Positions 43,553 through 52,853 of a stretch of 64,000 bases of DNA are shown in pieces (within the stretch, counting starts at the first letter, position 1; each line of letters begins with the position of its first letter). Under the pieces are notes generated by a model. The model saw only the letters and a list, made by a program, of their open reading frames with translations, ran no database searches and had not been told where the DNA came from. This DNA is from Mesorhizobium atlanticum. Lineage in GTDB: Bacteria > Pseudomonadota > Alphaproteobacteria > Rhizobiales > Rhizobiaceae. The stretch lies in NCBI RefSeq assembly GCF_003289965.1, contig NZ_QMBQ01000003.1:310001-374000 (forward strand). The letters run 5' to 3'. A program made the position numbers and the translations under genes.

Positions 43553-46000
43553 TCACATCCTCACCCTCTCCGCCTTGGGATCATACATCGGCTTCAGCGA
43601 AGCCTCCGCGGCAAACCGTTCGCCGGCGATCTCCACCTCGTAGGATGAGCCAAGCACATCCGCCTCGCTCTCGCCCTGGCAGGGGACATAGCCAAGCCCG
43701 ATCGCGCCACCGAGGTGGTGGCCGTAATTGCCTGATGTGATCGGGCCGACAATCCGGTCGTCGCGCAGGATCGCTTCGTTGTGGAAGAGCAGGGGCTGGG
43801 GGTCTTTCAGGCGGAACTGCACCAGCCGGCGCGACAGGCCGGCTTCCTTTTTCCTGAGCACCGCGTCCCGTCCGATGAAACCGGCCTTGCTCGTTTTCAC
43901 CGCGAAGCCCAGGCCGGCCTCCAGCACATTGTCCTCGTCGGTGATGTCGTGGCCGAAATGGCGGAAAGCCTTTTCGATGCGGCAGGAATCCAGCGTATGC
44001 AGGCCGCAGAGCTTCAGGCCGACATCGGCGCCGGCTTCCATGATCGCTTCGAAGACATGGGCCGCCTGCTCGGTCGAGACATAGAGTTCCCAGCCAAGCT
44101 CGCCGACATAGGTGACGCGATGGGCGCGGGCCAGCCCCATGCCGATCTCGATCTCCTGAAACGTGCCGAACGGATTGGCCTCGTTGGAAAAATCGTTCGG
44201 GCTGACCTTCTGGATCAGTTTTCGCGCTTCCGGTCCCATCAGGCAGATGACGGCTTCGGCCGCGGTCACGTCGGTGATGACGACGAACTCGTCCGCGACA
44301 TGCTTTCTCAGCCAGGCGAGATCGCGCTGCAGCGTGGCGCCCGGCACGACGAGGAAATAGGCCGTCTCCGAAAGCCGCGTCACGGTGAGGTCACTCTCGA
44401 TGCCGCCGCGCTGGTTGAGCATCTGGGTGTAGACGATCTTGCCTGGCGCGACGTCCATGTCGTTGGCGCAGAGCCGCTGCAGGAAGGCGCAGGCATCGCG
44501 GCCCTCGACGCGGATCTTGCCGAAGGAGGTCATGTCGAACAGGCCGACGCCGTTGCGCACGGCGAGATGCTCGTCGCGCTGGTTGTCGAACCAGTTCTGC
44601 CGCTTCCAGGAATAGCGGTATTCGCGCTCCTGGCCTTCGCGGGCGAACCAGTTGGCGCGCTCCCAGCCCGCCACCTCGCCGAAGACGGCGCCGCGTGCCT
44701 TGAGATGCTCGTGCAAGGGCGAGCGGCGCACGCCGCGTGAGGTCGCCATCTGGCGGTAGGGGAAATGGTCGGCATAGAGCAGGCCGAGCGTTTCCGAGAC
44801 GCGCTCCTTGAGGTAGCGGCGGTTCTTCTGGAAAGGCTGGGCGCGGCGGATGTCGACTTCCCAGAGGTCGAAGGGCGCCTCGCCGTCATTGATCCACTGC
44901 GCCAGCGCCATGCCGGCGCCTCCAGAGGAGACGATGCCGATCGAATTGTAGCCGGTCGCCATCCAGTAGCCGGCGAGTTCCGGCGCCTCGCCGAGATAGT
45001 AGCGGTCGTCGGGGGTAAAGCTTTCGGGGCCATTGAAGAAGGTATGGATGCCGGCGGTGCCCAGCATCGGCATGCGGTTGACACCCATTTCGAGGATCGG
45101 CTCGAAATGGTCCATGTCCTCGGGCAACTGGTCGAAGCAAAAATCCTCGCGGATGCCGTCCATGCCCCAGGGTTTTGCGACCGGCTCGAAGGCCCCCAGC
45201 ATCATCTTGCCGGCGTCCTCCTTGTAGTAGGCGCATTCGTCCGGGACGCGCAGCACCGGTAGACGAGAGAGGCCCGGGATCGGTTCGGTGACGAGATAGA
45301 AATGCTCGCAGGCGTGCAGTGGGATGGTGACGCCATTCTGCCGCCCAAGCTCGCGCGCCCACATGCCGGCGCAGTTGACGACGATGTCGGTCTCGATCGT
45401 GCCTTCTTCCTCGTCCTGCGCCCAGGAGACGCCGGAGACGCGACCGTTCCTGGTGTGGACCTTGGTGACCTTGACGTTCTCGATGATGGTCGCGCCGCGC
45501 TGGCGCGCGCCCTTGGCCAGCGCCATGGCGATGTTGGCCGGATCGCACTGGCCGTCGAGCGGCAGATGCACGGCGCCGACCACATCCGAGACATTGAGAT
45601 GCGGATACATCTCCTTGACCTCGCCCGGCGAAATCTCGCGCACGTCGACATCGAAGGCGCGGGCGAGCGATGCCTGCCGGTAGATCTCGTGCTTGCGCTC
45701 CTCGGTCAGCGCGACGGTGATCGAGCCGACCTGGCGCATGCCGGTGCCGACATCGGTCTCGGCCTCGAGCTTGACGTAGAGGTCGGCCGAGTATTTTGCC
45801 AGCCGCGTCATGTTCTGCGAGCCGCGCAATTGGCCGATCAGGCCGGCCGCATGCCAGGTGGTGCCGGAGGTGAGTTGCTTGCGTTCGAGCAGCACGATGT
45901 CGGTCCAGCCGAGCTTGGCCAGGTGATAGGCAACCGAGCAGCCGGAGACGCCGCCGCCGATGATCACGGCACGGGCTTTGGTGGGAACAGTCTTGGTCAT
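43553..46000 (-). CDS. FAD-dependent dehydrogenase/GcvT fusion, dimethylglycine/sarcosine dehydrogenase-like (copy 2)
   Basis: 815 residues. The N-terminal DAO-type FAD domain (VIIGGGVSGCSVAYHLAKLGW) contains His50 in TSGTTWHAAGL, the position of covalent FAD attachment in mammalian dimethylglycine dehydrogenase. The C-terminal half (from about residue 430) is a GcvT-like tetrahydrofolate-binding domain ending VPCQGESEADVLGSSYEVEI. The enzyme should demethylate a secondary or tertiary N-methyl amino acid and pass the methyl to THF. It shares an operon with a second such protein and an aminotransferase. Confidence 0.9.
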   Translation of the reverse strand: MTKTVPTKARAVIIGGGVSGCSVAYHLAKLGWTDIVLLERKQLTSGTTWHAAGLIGQLRGSQNMTRLAKYSADLYVKLEAETDVGTGMRQVGSITVALTEERKHEIYRQASLARAFDVDVREISPGEVKEMYPHLNVSDVVGAVHLPLDGQCDPANIAMALAKGARQRGATIIENVKVTKVHTRNGRVSGVSWAQDEEEGTIETDIVVNCAGMWARELGRQNGVTIPLHACEHFYLVTEPIPGLSRLPVLRVPDECAYYKEDAGKMMLGAFEPVAKPWGMDGIREDFCFDQLPEDMDHFEPILEMGVNRMPMLGTAGIHTFFNGPESFTPDDRYYLGEAPELAGYWMATGYNSIGIVSSGGAGMALAQWINDGEAPFDLWEVDIRRAQPFQKNRRYLKERVSETLGLLYADHFPYRQMATSRGVRRSPLHEHLKARGAVFGEVAGWERANWFAREGQEREYRYSWKRQNWFDNQRDEHLAVRNGVGLFDMTSFGKIRVEGRDACAFLQRLCANDMDVAPGKIVYTQMLNQRGGIESDLTVTRLSETAYFLVVPGATLQRDLAWLRKHVADEFVVITDVTAAEAVICLMGPEARKLIQKVSPNDFSNEANPFGTFQEIEIGMGLARAHRVTYVGELGWELYVSTEQAAHVFEAIMEAGADVGLKLCGLHTLDSCRIEKAFRHFGHDITDEDNVLEAGLGFAVKTSKAGFIGRDAVLRKKEAGLSRRLVQFRLKDPQPLLFHNEAILRDDRIVGPITSGNYGHHLGGAIGLGYVPCQGESEADVLGSSYEVEIAGERFAAEASLKPMYDPKAERVRM

Positions 46001-47178
46001 GCGGCCTCGCGGCGGTAGTTGGAAGCAAAGCGGCGCAGGCGAAGTGCTGCTTCCTTGAGAACGGGCTCGGGCTGGCAGAGACTGATGCGGATATGGCCGG
46101 CGGCGGCCTCGCCGAAGCTCGACCCCGGCATGACGCCAACCTTCTCTTTATCGAGCAGGCCCCAGGCGAATTTCTCATCGTCGGGCTCGATGGCGGAAAT
46201 GTCCAGCATGACATACATGCCGCCTTGCGAGCCGTGCACGGTGACATCGTTCATGCCGCGCACGGCCTCCAGCATCAGGGCGCGGCGCGCCGCATAACGC
46301 TCGGCGATTTCCTTGACGCCATAGTGGTTCTCGAGCGCTTCGGCGCAGGCGATCGAGATGAAGGCGGGCAGGCCGTAGGTCGTCACCAGGTTGAGGTCGG
46401 TGAGCAGCCGGATCATCTCTGTCGGGCCGGTCAGCCAGCCCATGCGCCATCCGGTCATGCCATGGCTTTTCGACATTGAGTTGATGACCAGCGTACGCTC
46501 GGCCATGCCCGGCAGCGAGCGCGGCGAGATGTGCTCGCCGCCGCCGAGCGTCCAGTAGACCTCGTCGGACAGCAGCCAGAGATCGTGCTCCTTGCAGATA
46601 TCGGCCAATTCCTCGAGCCGCTCGCGCGAATAGACCGCACCGGTCGGGTTGTTCGGCGTGTTGATCAGGATAGCGCGGGTGTGGGGCTTCAGCGCGGCGC
46701 GGATCATGTCGGCGCGGGGTTGAAAACCGTTTTCCGCAGGCGTCTCGACCACAGTGAATGTCGCCCCCGCAGCGCTGAAGGTGTTGGGATAGGTGGCGTA
46801 GTAGGGCGCAACCACGATGGCGTGGTCGCCCGGATCGAGCACGGTCTGCACGGCGGCATAGAGCGCAGCCTGGCCGCCTTGCGTGGCGATGATCTCGTCA
46901 GGTTCCGTCTCGATGCCGGTGCAAGCGGTGGACGCCGCCGCCATCGCCTTGCGCAGGCGCGGCAGGCCGGGCAGCGGCGTATAATGATGGTTGCTGCCGC
47001 GCACGGCATTGACGCAGGCTTCGATCGTTTCCGAAGGCGTGTCGAAGTCGTGGTCGCCCACCGACAGCATGATGATGTCCTCGCCGGCCTGCTGGCGCGC
47101 CCAGGCGGCCGAGTGGACTTCCCAGCCGTCCTTGCCGGAAGGCACGATGCCGGTAATGCGCTTCGACGGTTTCGGCAT
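45997..47178 (-). CDS. Class I/II PLP aminotransferase
   Basis: 393 residues. The AspC-like motifs are NTPNNPTGAVYS and the PLP lysine Lys237 in NSMSKSHGMTGWRMGW, with the C-terminal Arg in GHIRISLCQPE. Start and stop overlap the flanking dehydrogenase genes (TGATG at 47176-47180 and ATGA at 45997-46000), so translation is coupled. Its amino acid substrate may be the amine product of the flanking enzymes, but this cannot be read directly. Confidence 0.9.
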   Translation of the reverse strand: MPKPSKRITGIVPSGKDGWEVHSAAWARQQAGEDIIMLSVGDHDFDTPSETIEACVNAVRGSNHHYTPLPGLPRLRKAMAAASTACTGIETEPDEIIATQGGQAALYAAVQTVLDPGDHAIVVAPYYATYPNTFSAAGATFTVVETPAENGFQPRADMIRAALKPHTRAILINTPNNPTGAVYSRERLEELADICKEHDLWLLSDEVYWTLGGGEHISPRSLPGMAERTLVINSMSKSHGMTGWRMGWLTGPTEMIRLLTDLNLVTTYGLPAFISIACAEALENHYGVKEIAERYAARRALMLEAVRGMNDVTVHGSQGGMYVMLDISAIEPDDEKFAWGLLDKEKVGVMPGSSFGEAAAGHIRISLCQPEPVLKEAALRLRRFASNYRREAA

Positions 47179-49631
47179 CAGGCTCTCAACCTCTCATTCT
47201 TCGGATCCCAAAGCGGCTCGTCATTTTGCACGACCGCCTTGAAGCGATCGCCAAAAATCTCGACCTCGACCGCCGTGCCCGGCTCCGTGAGATCGGCGCG
47301 CAGCATGCCGAGCGCGATCGACTTGTCGACACGGTGGCCCCAGCCACCAGACGTCGTCTCGCCGACTATCTTGCCGTCATGCCAGAGCGTCGACATGTAG
47401 GGCGCGTCGCAGTCGTCTGGGTTCTCGACGACCAGAGTGACAAAGCGCTTCTTCACGCCCTGCTGCTTCTCGTTGAGCAAAGCCGCCTTGCCGCGGAAAT
47501 CGGGCTTGTCCCATTTGACGAAGCGCTCCAGCCCGCCCTGCAGGATCGAATAGTCGGTCGACAGATCGCCCTTCCAGGCGCGGTAGCCTTTTTCGAGCCG
47601 CAGCGAATCCAGCGCATACATGCCGAAGGGTTTCAGGCCGTGCTTCTGGCCGGCTGCCCAGACGGTGTCGAAGACAGCCGTCGTGTCGGCAACCTTAGTG
47701 TGGATTTCCCAGCCGAGCTCGCCGGCGAAGGAGACGCGCACCAGCTTTGCCCAGCGTCCTGCGATGGTCGTTTCCTGATGCGTCAGCCAGGGCAGGGTCA
47801 AGTCGGCGTCACAAACCTCGGCCAGGATTTTTCGCGAATTCGGGCCGGCGAGGATTTGCGTCGAGTACTCCTCCGTCCGATCGGTCAGCGTGAAGGCGGC
47901 GTCGGCGGGCATGCGCGACTTCAGCCATTCGAAATCGTGCCACTGTGCCACCGCCGCGGTGATCAGCGTCATCTGGTCCTCGCCATGGCGCACCACCGAC
48001 ATTTCGGTGACGATGCGGCCCTTGTCGTCCGAGAAATAGACGAGGCCGATGCGGCCGGGCTTCGGCACGAGGCCGGTGACCTGTAAGGCCAGCCATTCGG
48101 CGGCGCCCGGGCCTTCGAGGTTGAAGCGTGAGAAGCCGGGCAGGTCAAGGATGCCGGCGGCATCGCGTACGGCGAGGCATTCCTCCCGCACGGCCGGGTG
48201 CCACGGCCCTTCGCGTCGGAAAGTGAGCGTCGCTTCTTCGGAGGTATCGTCGCCCGGCCTCGCATACCAGGTGGCGCGTTCCCAGCCATTATAGGCGTCG
48301 AACTGGCCGCCTAGCGCCTTGATGCGCTCATGCAGCGGCGACAGCTTGCGATTGCGCCCCTCCGGCCAGGCATGGCGCGGGAACTGGATGGCGTATTCGT
48401 TGCCGTAGATCTCCATGCCCTTGGCGACGCAATAATCGGGCGCCGAGGCGAAGCTGGTGAAACGGCGCGGATCGCAAGACCACATGTCCCATTCGGTCTG
48501 GCCTTCGGTCACCCATTCGGCCAGCACCTTGCCGGCGCCGCCGCCCTGGGCAATGCCGAAGGTGAAGACGCAGGCCTCGAAGGCGTTCGGCACGCCGGGC
48601 ATCGGCCCGATCAGCGGGTTGCCGTCGGGCGCGTAGGGGATCGGACCGTTGATCACCTTGGACAGGCCGGCGGTGCCGAGGATCGGCACGCGGGCAACGG
48701 CGTCGGCGAGATAGTGCTCGAGACGGTCGAGATCGTCGGGGAAAAGCTGGAAGGAAAAATCCTCCGGCATCGGATCGTTGTGGGTCGCCCAATGCGCGCG
48801 GCAATTGCGCTCATAGGGGCCGAGATTCATGCCGCTCTTTTCCTGGCGCAGGTAATAGGACGTATCGACGTCGCGCAGCAGCGGCAGCTTATGGCCCTGC
48901 TCCTTCGTCCAGGCGGCGAGCTCGGGAATCTCCTCGAACAATATGTACTGATGGCTCATCACCATCATCGGCACGTCGCGGCCGAACATTTTTCCAACCT
49001 CGGCGGCGCGGTAGCCGGCGGCGTTGACGACGATCTCACAGCGAATTTCGCCCTGCGGGGTAGCGACCACCCATTCGCCATTCTCGCGGCGAACGCCGGT
49101 GACCGGGCAGAAGCGGATGATTTTCGCGCCCATGTCGCGCGCGCCCTTGGCTAAGGCCTGTGTCAGCTGCGCCGGGTCGATGTCGCCGTCGCTCGGATCG
49201 TAGAGCGCGCCCTTCAGATCATGCGTCTCGATGAAAGGGTAACGGCGCTTGATCTCGTCGAGGCCGACGACGTCGATATCCATGCCCTGGTAGCGGCCCA
49301 TGCCCTTGGCGCGCTGGAATTCCTGCATGCGCTCCTTCGTATGGGCGAGCCGGAGCGAGCCGGTGACATGGTAGTTCATCGGATAGTCGACCGCTTCGGC
49401 CAGACCCCGGTAAAGCTCGGTGGAATAGCGCTGCATGTTCATCAGCGACCAGGACGATGAGAAGGTCGGCACATTGCCGGCGGCATGCCAGGTCGAGCCG
49501 GAGGTCAGCTCGTTCTTTTCCAGAAGCACGCAGTCGGTCCAGCCCGCCTTGCAGAGATGATAGAGCGATGAGCAGCCGACGACACCGCCTCCAATGATCA
49601 CCACGCGTGCCGTGGTCGGTAAACCGGCCAT
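47178..49631 (-). CDS. FAD-dependent dehydrogenase/GcvT fusion, dimethylglycine/sarcosine dehydrogenase-like (copy 1)
   Basis: 817 residues from the ATG at 49631 after GGAGGG. Same two-domain plan as its partner: FAD domain VVIIGGGVVGCSSLYHLCKAGW, probable flavin-linked His49 in TSGSTWHAAGN, and a C-terminal GcvT domain. The two copies differ widely in the substrate-facing middle part (for example DTSYYLRQEKSGMNLGPYE here against ECAYYKEDAGKMMLGAFEP there), so they likely act on different methylamines or successive steps. It follows the XRE regulator by 18 bases. Confidence 0.9.
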   Translation of the reverse strand: MAGLPTTARVVIIGGGVVGCSSLYHLCKAGWTDCVLLEKNELTSGSTWHAAGNVPTFSSSWSLMNMQRYSTELYRGLAEAVDYPMNYHVTGSLRLAHTKERMQEFQRAKGMGRYQGMDIDVVGLDEIKRRYPFIETHDLKGALYDPSDGDIDPAQLTQALAKGARDMGAKIIRFCPVTGVRRENGEWVVATPQGEIRCEIVVNAAGYRAAEVGKMFGRDVPMMVMSHQYILFEEIPELAAWTKEQGHKLPLLRDVDTSYYLRQEKSGMNLGPYERNCRAHWATHNDPMPEDFSFQLFPDDLDRLEHYLADAVARVPILGTAGLSKVINGPIPYAPDGNPLIGPMPGVPNAFEACVFTFGIAQGGGAGKVLAEWVTEGQTEWDMWSCDPRRFTSFASAPDYCVAKGMEIYGNEYAIQFPRHAWPEGRNRKLSPLHERIKALGGQFDAYNGWERATWYARPGDDTSEEATLTFRREGPWHPAVREECLAVRDAAGILDLPGFSRFNLEGPGAAEWLALQVTGLVPKPGRIGLVYFSDDKGRIVTEMSVVRHGEDQMTLITAAVAQWHDFEWLKSRMPADAAFTLTDRTEEYSTQILAGPNSRKILAEVCDADLTLPWLTHQETTIAGRWAKLVRVSFAGELGWEIHTKVADTTAVFDTVWAAGQKHGLKPFGMYALDSLRLEKGYRAWKGDLSTDYSILQGGLERFVKWDKPDFRGKAALLNEKQQGVKKRFVTLVVENPDDCDAPYMSTLWHDGKIVGETTSGGWGHRVDKSIALGMLRADLTEPGTAVEVEIFGDRFKAVVQNDEPLWDPKNERLRA

Positions 49632-49649
49632 TTTTCCCTCCAAAATAAA

Positions 49650-50237
49650 TCAATATACCGGCGGTGAAACCACCCAGATGACGACCGCCGGCTCGGCGCC
49701 CGGATTGCGCCAGCGATAGGGCTTGCCCTCGAAGCGAAATGAGTCGCCTTCGCCAAGCCGATGCCAGACGCCCGCTATCTCGATGTCGAACAGTCCGGAG
49801 ACGATGTATCCGGCCTCCTCGGTCGGCCGAAGTGCCGCGACCTTCATCTCTGCGCCGGGCGCGAACACCGAGCGCACCACCTCGAAACTACCGCCGAGAT
49901 CGGGCGACAGAAGCTCTTCCACCAGACCCGATTCGCTTGTGCCAAGCACGCGGCGGCGGCCGGCGCGCACGATCACGCCACGCTCTTCCTCGGCCGGCAC
50001 GTCATGACTGAAGAACAGGCTGATCGGTACATCGAAGAGGTCGGCGAAGGCCCGCAAGTCCCCGACCGAAGGCACCGAGAGGCCGCGCTCGACCTGACTG
50101 ACCCAGCCGACCGAACGGCCCAACTTGAGCGCAATTTCACTCAGCGTGAGGCCGCGTGCCTTTCGTAGCGCGCGGATGTCGCCGGCCAGCAGCCGGTCGC
50201 CATTGTCCTGCTCCGATCTGGCCGTGGTCGAGCTCAA
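49650..50237 (-). CDS. XRE-family regulator with C-terminal cupin domain
   Basis: 195 residues with a TTG start at 50237. The helix-turn-helix is at residues about 18-75 (ALRKARGLTLSEIALKLGRSVGWVSQVERGLSVPS) and a small-molecule-binding cupin at about 110-190 (APGAEMKVAALRPTEEAGYIVSGLFDIEI). This family often controls polyamine, betaine or amino-acid catabolism. It is the first gene of the operon with the two dehydrogenases, and two matching inverted repeats lie just upstream, so it probably represses or activates its own operon in response to the substrate. Confidence 0.9.
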   Translation of the reverse strand: MSSTTARSEQDNGDRLLAGDIRALRKARGLTLSEIALKLGRSVGWVSQVERGLSVPSVGDLRAFADLFDVPISLFFSHDVPAEEERGVIVRAGRRRVLGTSESGLVEELLSPDLGGSFEVVRSVFAPGAEMKVAALRPTEEAGYIVSGLFDIEIAGVWHRLGEGDSFRFEGKPYRWRNPGAEPAVVIWVVSPPVY

Positions 50238-50247
50238 AGGCTTCTCG

Positions 50248-50309
50248 TGAAAAAATCCGGATAAATTTCATGAGAGGGTAAAACCATGAAAAAATCAAGG
50301 AGATTTTCA
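50248..50309 (-). promoter_or_regulatory. Paired 23-bp operators upstream of the XRE-cupin gene
   Basis: Two 23-base sites, 50248-50270 and 50287-50309, both begin TGAAAAAATC and end TTTCA, so each is an inverted repeat (TGAAAA ... TTTTCA type). Their starts are 39 bases apart and the first begins 11 bases upstream of the TTG codon. This is the pattern expected of an autoregulatory HTH protein. The divergent nitroreductase gene starts 165 bases away. Confidence 0.65.
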
Positions 50310-50473
50310 TAGGCCACAAGATTTGCTTGCGCGTTTTCGGCTGTTGATGCAAAGGCTCGCGCACGAGCGGCGAGTGGGGCGCCCGGTCGGAGACCAGTTC
50401 TAGTTTATAGTCTGCGGATGGTCGTCAAGGAAACCGGGTTGCGGGTTTCTGGCCATGCCGAAAGGGACGACCC

Positions 50474-51178
50474 ATGCTTGAGAAGAACATCCGGATCGCG
50501 TCGGATGCGGAGATCGTCGATGAGGCGATCACCTCGCGCCGGTCGGTGCGCGCTTTCCTGCCGGATATGGTCGATGACGACACGATCCGGGCGATCCTGG
50601 CGGTCGCCTCGCGTGCGCCGTCCGGCACCAATATGCAGCCCTGGCGCGTCTACGTGACCAAGGGCGAGGTCAAGCAGCGCATCAGTGACGCGATCCTCAA
50701 CTCCGGCATCCGCGCCGAAAAGGCGGAGTGGGACGAGTACCGCTATTATCCCGACCAGTTCTTCGAGCCATATCTGACGCGCCGGCGCGCCAATGGCTTC
50801 GGCCTTTACGGCGCGCTGGGCATCGGCCGGCGCGAGGTCGACAAGATGCGCGCGCAGCACGACCGCAACTTCGTCTTCTTCGATGCGCCGGTCGGCATGA
50901 TCTTCACCATCGACCGGCGGCTGAACCAGGGCTCGTGGATCGACTACGGCATGTTCCTGCAGAACATCATGGTCGCGGCACGGGGCAGGGGGCTGCATAC
51001 TTGCCCGCAGGCCGCCTTCGCGCCTTATCACCGGCAGATCAGGCCGGTGCTCAGCATTCCGGACGAAGAGATCGTGGTGTGCGGCATGGCGCTCGGCTAC
51101 GAGGACACGTCCAAGCCCGAAAATGAGTTCCGCACCGACCGCGCGCCAATCGAGGACTGGGTTACCTTTGCGGAATAA
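50474..51178 (+). CDS. Nitroreductase-family protein
   Basis: 234 residues. The FMN-binding opening is AITSRRSVRAFLPDMVDDDTIRAILAVASRAPSGTNMQPWRV, and the C-terminal PDEEIVVCGMALGYED is typical. Members reduce nitro compounds or quinones, or act on flavins. The gene is divergent from the XRE operon and could share its operators, and it is convergent with the exporter gene. Confidence 0.9.
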   Translation: MLEKNIRIASDAEIVDEAITSRRSVRAFLPDMVDDDTIRAILAVASRAPSGTNMQPWRVYVTKGEVKQRISDAILNSGIRAEKAEWDEYRYYPDQFFEPYLTRRRANGFGLYGALGIGRREVDKMRAQHDRNFVFFDAPVGMIFTIDRRLNQGSWIDYGMFLQNIMVAARGRGLHTCPQAAFAPYHRQIRPVLSIPDEEIVVCGMALGYEDTSKPENEFRTDRAPIEDWVTFAE

Positions 51179-51205
51179 TGCCGGTGCAGGCCACAGCTCG
51201 GCCTT

Positions 51206-52648
51206 TCAGTCGGTGCTCATTTGCGCGCCGTGGCCGCTGACATGGGCGCCGTCGCGCGGCGTCAGCCGCAGATATGCCGACAGCGCGCAAAGCGTGATCA
51301 GCCCCTCGACGACGAACAGGATGCGATAGTCGTCGACGCTGGCCTTGCCGCCGCCGGCAAGCAGCGACAGCAGCGCGGCCGCGAGGCCAACACTGATCGC
51401 CACCGCAAGCTGCCACAGGATGTAATAAAGCGCGCTGAAGCGGGCGAGCTGCTCCGGCGCGATGTCCGAATAGGAAAGATTGCCGGTCGAGGCCCATTGC
51501 ACCGAGCGGAAGATGCCGAAAGTGAAGATGTAGGCCAGAACGATCCAGGCTGGCGTGCTCGCCTGCATCAGGGCAAAGCCGGCGACCAGAGAAGCCACGA
51601 TCGGCGTGTTGGTGACCAGCACGCGCCTGAAACCGAAGCGGTTCAGAAGCCGCGGCATGAAGAAGCGCATGATCAGGGACCCGATCGCGGCGACGAAGGT
51701 TAGCGAGCCGGCCTGCACGGCGCTCATGCCGAAGCCGAGCTGGAACATCAGCGGCAGGAGGAAGACCACGGAGCTGAGGCCGATCGTGTCGAGGCTACCG
51801 CCGGTGAGGAAGGAGATGCGAAAGGTGCGGATGCGCAGCAGGTTGAGGTCGAGCAGCGGGTTGCGGGCGCGCAGGCAGTAGAAGGAGGCAACCGCTAGGA
51901 TGACGATCGCGAGGCCAAGTTCGATGCCGATCAGGCTGCCCGCGGCGCCCTTTGCGGCGAGCGAATCCATGCCGAAGACCAGCAGGGCCATGCCGCTGCC
52001 GACGAGCAGGAAGCCCGGAAAGTCGAATGGCGTGCGCACCGGCTTGGTCGTTGACGGAAAGAGCGAGGCGGCCAGCAGCGCCGCGGTCAGCGCGATCGGA
52101 ATGTTGATATAGAAGATCCAGCGCCACGAGACGTAAGTGGTAAGCGCGCCGCCGACGAGCGGCCCAACCAGCGGTCCCGATTGCCCGGCGAGCGAGATAT
52201 ACATGTTGATCTTGAGCGTGCGGTCGCGCGGGAAGCTCGACAGGATCACGACCTGGCCGAGCGTGCCCATCAGCGCGCCGCCGCAACCCTGCAAGGCGCG
52301 CGAGCCGACCAGCATCCAGAAGTTTTCCGAAAGGCCGCACAAGGCCGAGGCGCTGGCGAAGACGAGCAGCGCGAAGCAATAGACGTTGCGCAGGCCGAAG
52401 CGGTCGGCGAGCCAGCCGCCGAGCGGCATGGTGACAATGAGGCTCGCGACATAGACGGTGATCAAAAGGCCAAGCTGGCTTGGCGGACGATCCAGGCTCT
52501 CGCCGATGCCGGGCAGAGCCGTGACCACGACGTTCTGGTCCAGGCTGGTCATGAAAACGCCGCAAGCGACGGTTGCCGGCAACAGCATCGACGGACCTTC
52601 CGCCGGAGCAAAGCGGGTCGTGGCCGTCGCCGAAGTCTCAACAGTCAT
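51206..52648 (-). CDS. MFS multidrug exporter, DHA2 (EmrB/QacA) family
   Basis: 480 residues with about fourteen helices, the DHA2 topology. Motif A reads GGWLADRFGLRNVY, and SWRWIFYINIPIAL is the signature of this family; MTSLDQNVVVTALPGIG opens helix 1. It probably exports drugs or metabolites by proton antiport. No membrane-fusion partner (EmrA) is adjacent. Confidence 0.92.
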   Translation of the reverse strand: MTVETSATATTRFAPAEGPSMLLPATVACGVFMTSLDQNVVVTALPGIGESLDRPPSQLGLLITVYVASLIVTMPLGGWLADRFGLRNVYCFALLVFASASALCGLSENFWMLVGSRALQGCGGALMGTLGQVVILSSFPRDRTLKINMYISLAGQSGPLVGPLVGGALTTYVSWRWIFYINIPIALTAALLAASLFPSTTKPVRTPFDFPGFLLVGSGMALLVFGMDSLAAKGAAGSLIGIELGLAIVILAVASFYCLRARNPLLDLNLLRIRTFRISFLTGGSLDTIGLSSVVFLLPLMFQLGFGMSAVQAGSLTFVAAIGSLIMRFFMPRLLNRFGFRRVLVTNTPIVASLVAGFALMQASTPAWIVLAYIFTFGIFRSVQWASTGNLSYSDIAPEQLARFSALYYILWQLAVAISVGLAAALLSLLAGGGKASVDDYRILFVVEGLITLCALSAYLRLTPRDGAHVSGHGAQMSTD

Positions 52649-52796
52649 GGAAGGGTATGGTCGAACTGGTTACCTGTGCGGACGTTTGCCTTGGCAAACG
52701 CCCGTGATTCCTTACCTATCGCGCCTGCTGGCCCAAGCCTCAAGCAGCAGTTGTGGTCGTCCATAGTGCCAGATAGCGGCTGGACCAAAGATGCGT

Positions 52797-52848
52797 TGAT
52801 TTTCAGGTGGGGCCGGCGTTGGCCTGACCTGGAGTCAACACACCTTAA
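52797..52848. repeat. Repeat family 2, short internally deleted copy
   Basis: The left end ttgattttcaggtggggccgg and right end ggcctgacctggagtcaacacacc match the two termini of the 143-base element at 14875-15017, with the centre missing. It lies between soxG and the exporter gene. Confidence 0.7.
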
Positions 52849-52853
52849 ATGCT

